Numbered from the stretch's first letter, positions 9,956 through 21,488 are shown. The stretch: DNA of 64,000 bases from Panulirus ornatus (GCF_036320965.1 NC_092250.1:18265117-18329116); one strand, 5' to 3'. The notes: generated by a model from the letters alone, not told the origin. Numbers and translations: made by a program.

Positions 9956-12900
9956 GGTTAGGTTAGGTCAGGTTAGGTCAGGTCAGGTCAGGTTAGGTTA
10001 GGTTAGGTCAGGTTAGGTTAGGTCAGGTCAGGTCAGGTTAGGTTAGGTCAGGTTAGGTTAGGTCAGGTCAGGTTAGGTCAGGTCAGGTTAGGTCAGGTTA
10101 GGTTAGGTCAGGTTAGGTCAGGTTAGGATAGGTTAAGGTCCAGGTTAGGGTCAGGTCAGGTTAGGTTAGGTAGGTTAGGTTAGGTCTAGGTCAGGTTAGG
10201 TTAGGTCAGGTTTGGTCAGGTTAGGTCAGTAGGTCAGGTTAGGTTAGGTCAGGTTAGGTCAGGTTAGGTTAGGTTAGGTCAGGTTAGGTTAGGTCAGGTT
10301 AGGTATGAGGTTAGGTCAGGTTAGGTTAGGTAGGTTAGGTTAGGTCAGGTTAGGTCAGGTCAGGTTAGGTCAGGTCAGTTAGGTTAGGTCAGGTTAGGTC
10401 AGGTTAGGTTAGGTCAGGTTAGGTCAGGTTAGGTTAGGTCAGGTTAGGTTAGTGTTAGGTTCAGGTTAGGTTAGGTTAGGTCAGGTTAGGTTAGGTCAGG
10501 TTAGGTAGGTCAGGTTAGGTCAAGGTTTAGGTTAGGTCAGGTTAGGTTAGGTTAGGTAGGTTAGTTAGGTTAGGTCAGGTTAGGTTAGGTTAGGTAGGTA
10601 GGTTAGGTTAGGTTAGGTAGGTTAGGTTAGGTCAGGTAGGTTAGGTTAGGTCAGGTTAGGTTAGGTCAGGTTAGGTCAGGTAGGTTAGGTTAGGTTAGGT
10701 CAGGTTAGGTTAGGTCAGGTCAGGTTAGGTTAGGTCAGGTTAGGTTAGGTTAGGTTAGGTCAGGTTAGGTTAGGTCAGGTTAGGTCAGGTTAGGTTAGGT
10801 CAGGTTAGGTCAGGTTAGGTTAGGTTAGGTCAGGTTAGGTCAGGTTAGGTTAGGTCAGGTTAGGTTAGGTCAGGTTAGGTTAGGTTAGGTTCAGGTTAGG
10901 TTAGGTCAGGTCTAGGTTAGGTTAGGTCAGGTTAGGTTAGGTCAGGTTAGGTTAGGTTAGGTCAGGTTAGGTTAGGTCAGGTTAGGTTAGGTCAGGTTAG
11001 GTTAGGTCAGGTTAGGTAGGTTAGGTTAGGTCAGGTTAGGTTAGGTCAGGTCAGGTTAGGTTAGGTCAGGTTAGGTAGGTTAGGTTAGGTCAGGTAGGTT
11101 AGTTTAGGTTAGGTCAGGTTAGGTTAGGTCAGATTAGGTCAGGTCAGATTAGGTCAGGTCAGTTAGGTCAGTCAGTTAGGTTATCAGGTCAGGTTAGGTC
11201 AGGTCAGTCAGGTAGGTCAGGTTAGGTTTGGTCAGGTTAGGTTAGGTCAGGTCAGGTCAGGTTAGGTCACGTTAGGTTAGGTTAGGTCAGGTTAGGTTAG
11301 GTTAGGTCAGGTTAGGTTAGGTCAGGTTAGGTCAGGTTAGGTTAGGTCAGTTAGGTCAGGTTAGGTTAGGTCAGGTTAGGTCTGTAGGTTAGGTCAGGTT
11401 TAGGTCAGGTTAGGTTAGGTCAGGTCAGGTAGTAGGTCAGGTTAGGTAGGTTCAGGTTAGTTAGGTCAGGTTAGGTCAGGTAGGTTAGGTCAGGTTAGGT
11501 TAGGATTAGGTAGGTCAGGTTAGGTTAGGTGCAGGTTAGGTTAGGTGGTTAGGTAGGTCAGTAGTTAGGTCAGGTTAGGTTAGGTTAGGTCAGGTAGGTT
11601 AGGTCAGGTTAGGTTAGGTTAGGTCATTAGGTTAGGTCAGGTTAGGTTAGTAGGTCAGGTTAGGTTAGGTTAGTGTCAGGTTAGGTCAGGTCAGGTTAGG
11701 TTAGGTCAGGTTATTAGGTCAGGTTAGGTCAGGTTGCAGGTCAGGTTAGGTTAGGTAGTTAGGTCAGGTTAGGTTAGGTTAGGTCAGGTTAGGTCGTTAG
11801 GTTAGGTTAGGTCAGGTTAGGTAGGTAGGTTAGGTCATAGTAGGTCGGGTTTTAGGTGTCAGGTCAGGTTAGGTTAGGTCAGGTTAGGTTAGGTAGGTAG
11901 GTCTAGGTTAGGTGGTCAGGGTCAGGTTAGGTCAGGTTAGGTTAGTAGGTCAGGTTAGGTCAGGTTAGGGTCAGTCAGGTTCAGTTTAGGTTAGGTCAGG
12001 TTAGGTTAGGTCAGGTTAGGTTAGGTTAGGTGGTCAGGTTAGTCAGGTTAGGGCGTCAGTTAGGTTAGGTTAGGTCAGGTTCAGTTAGGTTAGGTCAGGT
12101 TAGGTCAGTTAGTTAGGTTAGGTTAGGTTAGGTCAGGTTAGGTTAGGTTAGGTCAGGTTAGGTCAGGTCAGGTTAGGTTAGGTTAGGTCAGGTTAGGTTA
12201 GGTCAGGTTAGGTTAGTCAGGTTAGGTTAGGTCAGGTCAGGTTAGGTTAGGTCAGGTCAGGTTAGGTCAGGTCAGGTTAGGTTAGTTTAGGTTAGGTCAG
12301 GTTAGGTTAGGTCAGGTCAGGTTAGGTCAGGTTAGGTTAGGTCAGGTTAGGTAGTTAGGTCAGGTTAGGTTAGGTCAGGTTAGGTTAGGTCAGGTTAGGT
12401 TAGGTCAGGTTAGGTTAGGTCAGGTTAGGTTAGGTTAGGTCAGGTTAGGTTAGGTTAAGGTCAGGTTAGGTTAGGTCAGGTTAGGTTAGGTAGGTAGGTC
12501 AGGTAGGTTAGGTCAGGTCAGGTTAGGTTAGGTCAGGTTAGGTTAGGTCAGGTTAGGTCAGGTTAGGTTAGGTCAGGTCAGGTTAGGTAGGTTAGGTCAG
12601 GTTAGGTTAGGTCAGGTCAGGTTAGGTTAGGTCAGGTTAGGTCAGGTTAGGTTAGGTTAGGTCAGGTTAGGTTAGGTCAGGTTAGGTTAGGTTAGGTCAG
12701 GTTAGGTTAGGTTAGGTCAGGTTAGGTTAGGTTAGGTTAGGTCAGGTTAGGTAGGTTAGGTCAGGTTAGGTCAGGTTAGGTTAGGTCAGGTTAGGTTAGG
12801 TTAGGTCTAGGTCAGGTTAGGTCAGGTTAGGTCAGGTTAGGTAGGTTAGGTCAGGTTAGGTTAGGTCAGGTTAGGTTAGGTCAGGTTAGGTCAGGTTAGG

Positions 12901-14640
12901 TTAGGTCAGGTTAGGTTAGGTTAGGTTCAGGTTAGGTCAGGTCAGGTTAGGTCAGGTTAGGTTAGGTCAGGTTAGGTTAGGTTAGGTCAGGTTAGGTTAG
13001 GTCAGGTTAGGTCAGGTCAGGTTAGGTCAGGTTAGGTCAGGTTAGGTTAGGTTAGGTTAGGTTAGGTTAGGTCAGGTTAGGTCAGGTCAGGTTAGGTTAG
13101 GTTAGGTCAGGTTAGGTTAGGTCAGGTTAGGTTAGGTTAGGTCAGGTCAGGTTAGGTTAGGTCAGGTTAGGTCAGGTTAGGTTAGGTTAGGTCAGGTTAG
13201 GTTAGGTTAGGTCAGGTTAGGTTAGGTTAGGTCAGGTTAGGTTAGGTCAGGTTAGGTTAGGTCAGGTTAGGTCAGGTTAGGTTAGGTCAGGTCAGGTTAG
13301 GTCAGGTTAGGTTAGGTTAGGTCAGGTTAGGTTAGGTCAGGTTAGGTAGGTTAGGTTAGGTCAGGTTAGGTCAGGTTAGGTTAGGTCAGGTTAGGTTAGG
13401 TCAGGTTAGGTTAGGTCAGGTTAGGTCAGGTAGGTAGGTTAGGTCAGGTTAGGTCAGGTTAGGTTAGGTCAGGTTAGGTTAGGTTAGGTCAGGTTAGGTT
13501 AGGTTAGGTCAGGTTAGGTTAGGTCAGGTTAGGTTAGGTTAGGTCAGGTTAGGTCAGGTTAGGTTAGGTTAAGTCAGGTCAGGTTAGGTTAGGTCAGGTT
13601 AGGTTAGGTTAGGTCAGGTTAGGTTAGGTTAGGTCAGGTTAGGTTAGGTCAGGTCAGGTCAGGTTAGGTTAGGTCAGGTTAGGTTAGGTTAGGTCAGGTT
13701 AGGTTAGGTTAGGTTAGGTCAGGTTAGGTTAGGTCAGGTTAGGTTAGGTTAGGTCAGGTTAGGTCAGGTTAGGTTAGGTCAGGTTAGGTTAGGTCAGGTT
13801 AGGTCAGGTTAGGTCAGGTTAGGTTAGGTCAGGTTAGGTTAGGTTAGGTTAGGTTAGGTCAGGTTAGGTTAGGTTAGGTCAGGTCAGGTTAGGTTAGGTC
13901 AGGTTAGGTTAGGTTAGGTTAGGTCAGGTTAGGTCAGGTTAGGTTAGGTCAGGTTAGGTTAGGTTAGGTCAGGTCAGTTTAGGTTAGGTCAGGTTAGGTT
14001 AGGTTAGGTCAGGTTAGGTCAGGTTAGGTTAGGTCAGGTTAGGTTAGGTCAGGTTAGGTTAGGTTAGGTCAGGTTAGGTTAGGGCAGGGCAGGTCAGGTT
14101 AGGTTAGGTCAGGTTAGGTTAGGTTAGGTCAGATTAGGTCAGATTAGGTTAGGTCAGGTTAGGTTAGGTTAGGTTAGGTCAGGTCAGGTCAGGTTAGGTC
14201 AGGTTAGGTTAGGTCAGGTTAGGTTAGGTTAGGTTAGGTCAGGTTAGGTTAGGTTAGGTTAGGTCAGGTTAGGTCAGGTTAGGTTAGGTCAGGTCAGGTC
14301 AGGTTAGGTTAGGTCAGGTTAGGTCAGGTTAGGTTAGGTTAGGTCAGGTTAGGTTAGGTCAGGTTAGGTTAGGTTAGGTGAGGTTAGGTTAGGTTAGGTG
14401 AGGTTATGTTAGGTTAGGTGAGGTTAGGTTAGGTTAGGTTAGGTTAGGTTGGGTTAGGTTAGGTGAGGTTAGGTTAGGTTAGGTTAGGTCAGGTTAGGTT
14501 AGGTTAGGTTAGGTTAGGTCAGGTTAGGTTAGTTCAGGTTAGGTTAGTTCAGGTTAGGTTAGGTCAGGTTAGGTTAGGTCAGGTTAGGTCAGGTTAGGTT
14601 AGGTCAGGTTAGGTTAGGTTAGGTCAGGTTAGGTGAGGTT
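9956..14640 (+). repeat. Telomere-type pentamer array, (TTAGG/TCAGG)n, interstitial
   Basis: About 4.7 kb built almost wholly of TTAGG and TCAGG pentamers in irregular alternation, G-rich strand on plus. TTAGG is the ancestral arthropod telomere repeat; TCAGG is the telomere repeat of some beetles. The left half (to about 12,500) has many one- to three-base indels (TAGG, TTTAGG, TTAGTTAGG), while 12,600-14,640 is nearly perfect. TGAGG variants appear only at about 14,378-14,470. Unique DNA lies on both sides, so in this window it is interstitial and not a chromosome end. Confidence 0.95.
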
Positions 14641-14689
14641 AAGGATACGTTTTATGTTTATGTTAGATTAGGTAAGGGATATGTAAAGC

Positions 14690-15222
14690 TTCTCTGTAGG
14701 ACGGTACCGTCGTACTATAGGACGTTACCGTCGTGCTGTAGGACTGTACCGTCGTGCTATAGGACGTTACCGTCGTGCTGTAGGACGGTACCGTCGTGAT
14801 GTAGGACCGTACTGTCGTGGTGTAGGACGGTACCGTCGTGGTGTAGGACTGTACCGTCGTGATGTAGGATGGTACCGTCGTGGTGTAGGACGTTACCGTC
14901 GTGCTGTAGGACGGTACCGTCGTGCTGCTGGACGGTACCGTCGTGGTGTAGGACGGTACCGTCGTGGTGCTGGACGGTACCGTCGTGGTGTAGGACGGTA
15001 CCGTCGTGCTGCTGGACGGTACCGTCGTGGTGTAGGACGGTACCGTCGTGGTGCTGGACGGTACCGTCGTGGTGTAGGACGGTACCGTCGTACTGTAGGA
15101 CGGTACCGTCGTACTGTAGGACGGTACCGTCGTACTGTAGGACGGTACCGTCGTGGTGTAGGACGGTGCCATCGTGGTGCTGGACGGTACCGTCGTACTG
15201 TAGGACGGTACCGTCGTGCTCA
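14690..15222. repeat. 21-bp minisatellite (GTACCGTCGTG core), about 25 copies
   Basis: Head-to-tail units of 21 bp; a typical unit reads GGACGGTACCGTCGTGCTGT plus one base. GACGGTACCGTC is itself a 12-bp palindrome, so each unit is self-complementary. Because 21 is divisible by three, both strands stay open (196 codons minus, 120 plus), which explains the long frames without coding function. The core matches the units of the palindrome-centred family at 16.7, 53.1 and 59.5 kb. The array lies 50 bp right of the telomere-type array. Confidence 0.92.
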
Positions 15223-15526
15223 TGCTGCTAAAACCAGTCATCTTTAACCTCAAGCCTCCAGGTCAGGTAACCCGGACTTCCAGGAACTTTACATCACATT
15301 TTGAACAAAATTAAAGAACTTTTTTCATAAGGTTTCATAAAGTATCGATATTTTCGTAAAGATCCTGATGGTTAGTGGGGTTGTTGGCGTGTGAGCGAGG
15401 TGGGATAGAGAGCTGGTTCACCTCACCAGCCCACATGATGATGACCTGTCTGGTAGAGGGGACATTTCTCCTTGGACGGTTGACGGGACTCCCAAGGATA
15501 GACAGAAGAAAATCATATCTTCTTTC
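15223..15526. other. Unique sequence, nothing seen
   Basis: No credible gene or repeat. Confidence 0.5.
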
Positions 15527-15775
15527 GACAGGAGGCAGACTGGAGAAGAATTCTGAGACAGGAGACAAAGTCAGCAGCCTTAGACAGGAGGCAGACTGGA
15601 GACGAATTGTGAGACAGGAGACAAAGACAGCAGCCTTAGACAGGAGATAAATTGGAGACGAATTCTGAGGCAGGAGACAAAGACAGGAGCCTTAGACAGG
15701 AGACAGACTGAAGACGAATTCTGAGACAGGAGACAAGAGCTTGTATCCATAGACAGGAGACAGGAGCTGGATTCA
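15527..15775. repeat. 56-bp minisatellite, four to five copies
   Basis: Units begin GACAGGAGGCAGACTGGAGA at 15527, about 15583, 15639 and 15695, with shared GAATTCTGAGACAGGAGACAA. Copies drift to the right. Confidence 0.9.
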
Positions 15776-16474
15776 ATAGACTGGAGAGAAAGACAGAACC
15801 ATGCACACAGACAACAGAGACAGATCGTTGAGGTATGTCCAGACTTCACATGATTGAATTTGAGTGACAGATTTTTATCTGTCAGTAATAATAGAACGTG
15901 GAGTAATTAATATAGGGTGATTCCGCGTGTCCATGACTTGTTATCGGTGGATCCCGAATGACGTTTTCGTTCAGGCGAGCATCATCGTGTTTTGCATATT
16001 GTTTATACGATGGTTGTGCGGCCCAGGTTGTGTACATCAGGTGCCTCCCCCTTGCTAATGACCCTTGATATACGTGTTTCAGGTGACATAGTCTTACCTG
16101 TGCGGGTCAAGGGGCGACCTCTCGATTTTGGGATTCACGTCTTAGCCAGAGTTAAGAATGAAGAAAAAGAAAATGAAAGAATGGACTGCATTCTTTTCCG
16201 GTGCCGAAAGGTTTAAAAAAAAGAAAGAAAAAAAAAAGGTGAGGGGGTTGGGTGGATGGGGGGCAAAGAACCTGAAGTATTCACATTGGCAGCGTGTTTG
16301 AAAATTAGTTCCCTGTAAGAATTTCTCTTTTTTTTTTATCTTCGGAAAGAATTCCTCTTGGAAGAGCCTGAGAACATCAGCAGGCGAGAAAGATTTGCAG
16401 ACACACACATATATATACATGCAGGCCATGAAGCCAGGCCGGGGGGTATTGCGCATAACGCTGGAAGTGCCATT

Positions 16475-16477
<3 letters not shown>
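15776..16477. other. Unique sequence with A-rich and T-rich tracts
   Basis: A frame of 74 codons at 15992-16216 ends in a Lys/Glu-rich stretch and has no recognised domain. Nothing else is visible. Confidence 0.45.

Positions 16478-16527
<50 letters not shown>
16478..16527. repeat. (CT)n microsatellite
   Basis: Perfect CT run of about 50 bp. Confidence 0.95.
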
Positions 16528-16531
<4 letters not shown>

Positions 16532-16623
16532 CAACACAGGATCCCTGGTGGTTTCCCACTTTCCCCCTGGGATGAGAGACACGTGAAGACAGACAGACAA
16601 CTTCACCTCTGCTTTTTACCATC

Positions 16624-17001
16624 TTGAGCACGACGGTACAACCCTTGTGATGTGGTTAGCCCAGTCTTTGACCTGACCCTTTATGAGGGTCGGGGTCAAA
16701 CACCAGGACATCATGCCCAAGGGTTGTATCGTCGCGCTCAAGGATCGTACCGTCGTGCTCAAGGATCGTACCGTCGTGCTCATGGATCGTACCGTCGCTG
16801 TCAAAGGTCGTACCGTAGTCTTCAAGAATCGTACCGTTGTGCTCAAGGATCGCACCGTCGCTGTCAAGGATCGTACCGTCGTCTTCAAAAACCGCACTGT
16901 CGTCTTCAAGGATCGTATCGTCGTGCCCAAGGATCGTACCGTCATGCTCGGTGGTCGTACCGTCGTGCTCAAGGATCGTACCGTCGTGCTCAAGAAGTAA
17001 C
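16624..17001. mobile_element. Palindrome-centred 21-bp repeat element, best copy B (foldback-like)
   Basis: Left arm 16624-16680 runs from TTGAGCACGACGGTACAACC to TCTTTGACCTGACCCT. Right arm 16686-16741 runs from AGGGTCGGGGTCAAAC to AAGGGTTGTATCGTCGCGCT. The arms are imperfect inverted copies about 57 bp long around a 5-bp loop. The right arm continues into about twelve 21-bp units of core GTACCGTCGTGCTCAAGGA (16742-17001). No open frame typical of a transposase lies inside. Inverted repeats made of short direct repeats are the hallmark of foldback elements; the identification is inference. Confidence 0.7.
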
Positions 17002-17354
17002 GGTAGTTCCTTACGGAGCCGCGCAAGCTGGACTTCGTGTTCAGATAGTCACGTCAGTCACACGTTACACTGGCGAAACCATTCGTCATATGTCACGTCT
17101 CTGGAATGTCTTTTTCTCTAATCATCTTCGGCAACATTTGCGACAGATTTATGGATCACAGTTGTCCAACAAAAGTTAAAGAAAATTAAGGAAAGTCTGT
17201 GCGTTCGTACACTGTGAAGAAAAGGAAACACTGTTTTAGACATTTGCAATATTTTTTTTGTGTTTCGTTTCCAGCAATCTCAATATAGTATGCATGGGTC
17301 CAGATCCCGTTATCAGGACATAAAGCTATGAATATCTTTCTCAATTTTTGACTG
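17002..17354. other. Unique sequence, nothing seen
   Basis: Includes a poly-T stretch near 17250. No gene is visible. Confidence 0.5.
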
Positions 17355-17800
17355 GGAGTTGAGGCATTTGTGAGGGAATGTTGGAGGGCTCTGGGAGGTG
17401 AGGCATTTGTGAGGGAATGTTGGAGGGCTCTGGGAGGTGAGGCATTTGTGAGGGAATGTTGGAGGGCTCTGGGAGGTGAGGCATTTGTGAGGGAATGTTG
17501 GAGGGCTCTGGGAGGTGAGGCATTTGTGAGGGAATGTTGGAGGGCTCTGGGAGGTGAGGGAATGTTGGAGGGCTCTGGCAGGTGAGGTATTTGTGAGGGA
17601 ATGTTGGAGGGCTCTAGGATGTGAGGCATTTGTGAGGGAATGTTGGAGGGCTCTAGGATGTGAGGCATTTGTGAGGGAATGTTGGAGGGCTCTGGGAGGT
17701 GAGGCATTTGTGAGGGAATGTTGGAGGGCTCTAGGATGTGAGGCATTTGTGAGGGAACGTTGGAGGGCTCTGGGAGGTGGAGCTTCTGTGAGGGAATTGT
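17355..17800. repeat. 39-bp minisatellite, about 11 copies
   Basis: Units contain GAGGCATTTGTGAGGGAATG and TTGGAGGGCTCTGGGAGGT. One unit at about 17560 is shortened. With a 39-bp period all frames are repeats of 13 residues (for example PHLPEPSNIPSQM on minus, 186 codons). I treat this as satellite and not as a protein. Confidence 0.93.
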
Positions 17801-18653
17801 TGGAGGGCCGTTTGAAGTGTTGACTGGAGGGACGGGGTTTGAAGAGAAGGAAGGAGAAGAGAAGAATGGAAGGAGAATGGTAGAGTCTGAGGCTCAGTTA
17901 AGATGCTGTGTGTTCGTGTGTGTTGTTCATTGCCTCAACATCATCAGTTTCAGCCAGCGTTGAAGACGATATTCGTAAGTTACACGTATGAGGCTTTTCA
18001 TCCCACTAAACAGAAGCATGAATGCAATACAAGGATCTATTGATCACTGTGTTGGCTTTAGTGTAATACATTGCAGATGTGTTTCGATCATCACACTAAC
18101 TCCAGTATACAGTGCATGAAGGTGCTGATCATTGCATGAACTACAGGACTTCAGAAAGATATTTCGTCTGAATGGCTTGTTAGTTGACAATGGTTTGGCT
18201 TCATCGTTTCGTACACAGTCTCACACACCTGGCTCTGCTATCCGACTTTCCTGTTGATCATTCACGATGTATAATTATGTGACTAAAAAGGAATGGTTTT
18301 TGGGTGCTTTTTTTTCTTTTTTAGAAAATATTTTCCTTTAAAACCTGATTTTGTGTTTGCACCACGAACAGCATTTGTCTTCGGTACGTCGTACATTCAG
18401 TTCCCCTGCTTGTGTATACACACTGGTCCTCACTAGCGCAGCAACACTTGCAACGTTTAGTGTGATTGACTTGAGCTACCGTCCGCAGGGGGAACGGCGT
18501 CCGGGGTTAACCACCTCAGCTTCCAGCACTAGGTAACTACACCTTATACACTCCAGAACACAGATGGAGTTAGACGACCCTGGCGTTTAAAGGGATATCC
18601 CGGAGTCGTGTTGGGACCCACCCAGTCTGTCTTAGGATAGGAGGATAATTGAG

Positions 18654-18655
<2 letters not shown>
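17801..18655. other. Unique sequence, nothing seen
   Basis: Moderately AT-rich; no frame over 70 codons shows domain features. Confidence 0.55.

Positions 18656-18697
<42 letters not shown>
18656..18697. repeat. (GT)n microsatellite
   Basis: Perfect GT run directly before dispersed repeat R2. Confidence 0.95.
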
Positions 18698-18757
18698 TTA
18701 CCATATGTGCTACCGGGAGAGAGAGTTTTAAACTCGTGTTGTCCCATTTCTTAACCC
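18698..18757. repeat. Dispersed repeat R2, copy 1
   Basis: GAGAGAGTTTTAAACTCGTG followed by TTGTCCCATTTCTTAACCC aligns with 24374-24416 (GAGAGTTTTTTACTCGTG, TTTTCCCGTCTCATAACCC). Both copies follow a (GT)n segment. Family unknown. Confidence 0.6.
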
Positions 18758-18778
18758 TAGCTGTGTCTTTGCTCTCAT

Positions 18779-18781
<3 letters not shown>

Positions 18782-18817
<36 letters not shown>
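18782..18817. repeat. (GT)n microsatellite
   Basis: Perfect GT run. Confidence 0.95.
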
Positions 18818-19568
<751 letters not shown>

Positions 19569-19650
19569 ACAAGCGTGTAGAGGGGACTGGCATCACGGTG
19601 TGTGTGCGTGTGTGTGTAACAGACTTCCTGTTTTGTTCTCTCTCACTGTC

Positions 19651-19735
19651 AGTCGACCCTTCGCCTATGGTCTGACCTGACCCTCCTCTCCAGGGACGTG
19701 GCCGGGCAAATGATGTCATCTCCAGTCCTATGACC
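19651..19735. repeat. Palindrome family, weak copy G
   Basis: CGACCCTTCGCCTATGGTC, TGACCTGACCCT, then AGGGACGTGGCC and AATGATGTCATC resemble left arm, loop and decayed right arm of the family at 16624. Similarity is partial and could be overstated. Confidence 0.35.
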
Positions 19736-20563
19736 CCCCCCCCCCCTCCCCCTCCCATACCGCCGGGAATGACCCTAAAGTTGACGTTGCCTTAAAAATT
19801 CCCGTTGCTTTCTTAACGGAAACCGTGGTGGTGGTGGTGGGGTGCCTTAAAACGGCCCCCATAAACCATGGTTATCTCGTGTGGTTTGATCTGTCCGGGA
19901 ACTTGTAAGTTAGGTTATTATGATGGCTTGGAAGGAGAATTGACGTGAGATATGTCTATAGTTACCAGACTTTCTGTAGACAGACCGTCGCTCATTGATA
20001 AAGACAAAGTTGGCTCATAATGTTGATCATAATGGTAGTAATGATGATGAATGTTAGAATTAATAGCAGTCATTATTAGAAATAATAACGAATATGATAA
20101 ATGATAGTTATAGTTATTAGAAATGATGATAATGATAATGATGGAACTAGAGATGATAGTTATGGTTATTAGAAATGATGATAATGATAATAATGGAACT
20201 AGACTTCAGGGAGGAGGGTAAAACAGATAATAGCCTCGAATTCGGACCAAAATCCGTTTTAATCCTGACTGCTAAACCGGGTTTACTTCATCTGGCGTCG
20301 CGAGTTAAACCCCCCGTCAACATGATTCACACCAGCGTGGTGTTCCAGGAGAGTGAGCCTGGCGTATGTGTTTATGTAGAGCTGGCGTGACAGACGGCCG
20401 TGTGGTTGATCGTGACAACCTCTAATTGATAAGAGGAAGCCGCTTCGTAATTAGTCGTCTGGAGGAATTGGTCCGCTAGAGCGATGTGGAAATATTGGAT
20501 GAGTTTACCCGAACGAAGAGAAAATTTCCTCGAGGTTTTCCACTTTTAAGAATTGTTATTGAA

Positions 20564-20564
<1 letters not shown>
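19736..20564. other. Non-coding, GATAAT-rich stretch
   Basis: 20035-20208 contains short-range repeats of GATGATAATGATAATGATGG plus a roughly 46-bp imperfect tandem duplication around TTATGGTTATTAGAAATGATG. A 71-codon plus frame at 20175 has no recognised domain. Confidence 0.5.
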
Positions 20565-20623
<59 letters not shown>

Positions 20624-20627
20624 GTTA

Positions 20628-20674
<47 letters not shown>

Positions 20675-20692
20675 GTTATTATTATTATTATT
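20565..20692. repeat. (ATT)n microsatellite
   Basis: About 128 bp of TTA triplets with three TTG or TCA interruptions. Confidence 0.95.
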
Positions 20693-20882
20693 CAAAACAT
20701 AAAATAACATTCAGTAAGTGCTACGCTATCTTTGCCTCATAAGAACGTAGGTAGATAGACTCTCTCTAGTGTTGTTTCCATTTTAAACCATTTTTAAAGA
20801 AAATTTTGCGTAAGATTTCTACAATAATTTAGTTTATTAGAGTAATTGGGAACTACGTAATTATCCCCGACCAACCTTGAAC

Positions 20883-20980
20883 TATCGTCCTTCCGACCCA
20901 GTCTTCGTGACCACCATGCCAGACACACACCCATGAGAAAGTACACTCCCCAGACATACACGAGTCAGGTCTTTCCTACA
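20883..20980. repeat. Dispersed repeat R3, copy 1
   Basis: GACCCAGTCTTC, CCAGACACACACCCAT and TACACTCCCCAGACATACAC align in order with 25906-26005. Two copies suggest an old dispersed element. Confidence 0.55.
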
Positions 20981-21008
20981 GCTTGAGTGCTGTATACTCA
21001 GCCGAGGT

Positions 21009-21147
21009 TAAATGCTATGTGGCGTTAGCACTGGAGCAGCATGAGTGGATTGTGTCGATGTATCATGAACTGCGGTTAACTGTTACATGCTATGTGGTGT
21101 TAGCACTCGAGCAGCCTGAGTGGATTGTGTCGATGTGTCGTGAATCA
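21009..21147. repeat. Imperfect tandem duplication, about 80 bp
   Basis: ATGCTATGTGGCGTTAGCAC with GAGTGGATTGTGTCGATGT at about 21009 is repeated from about 21089 with few changes. Confidence 0.8.
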
Positions 21148-21487
21148 TGACACGTAGTGCTCATGTCCTCTCCGCTTCAGGGGTTAGCTGGTACCAGTGT
21201 GGAGTGATACCCACACCAGCCATCGTCAGGAAGTTATAGATTCATCAGACGTATGTTTCCTTTTTTTGTATTACGTATCTTGATTATGAGTGATATCTCT
21301 CATTCTTGTCTTCATGGAAGAAGACCGCACCGAGATAAGAAATAATGCTGCCGATATCTCAGTGATAAGACGGTTCCGTTCTCCGAGACCTCGATTACGA
21401 CGTCTGTCCTGGACTTGGGGTGCCGACCAAACACTGTGATGCAGTTGGCCCAGTGCTCGCTGTGTGGACGAGCCTGAGAAAAACTGG

Positions 21488-21488
<1 letters not shown>

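Noticed and set aside
9956..14640. CRISPR-like or centromeric satellite interpretation
   Set aside because: There are no spacers and the unit is a plain pentamer matching arthropod telomere repeats; nothing indicates centromere function.
14663..15253. 196-codon minus frame with repeats of STTVPSY
   Set aside because: The 21-bp unit is divisible by three, so any frame without a stop in one unit stays open. No start context, flanking exons or secretion signal supports a repeat protein.
17186..17746. 186-codon minus frame of PHLPEPSNIPSQM repeats
   Set aside because: Product of the 39-bp minisatellite; the opposite strand is open for the same reason.
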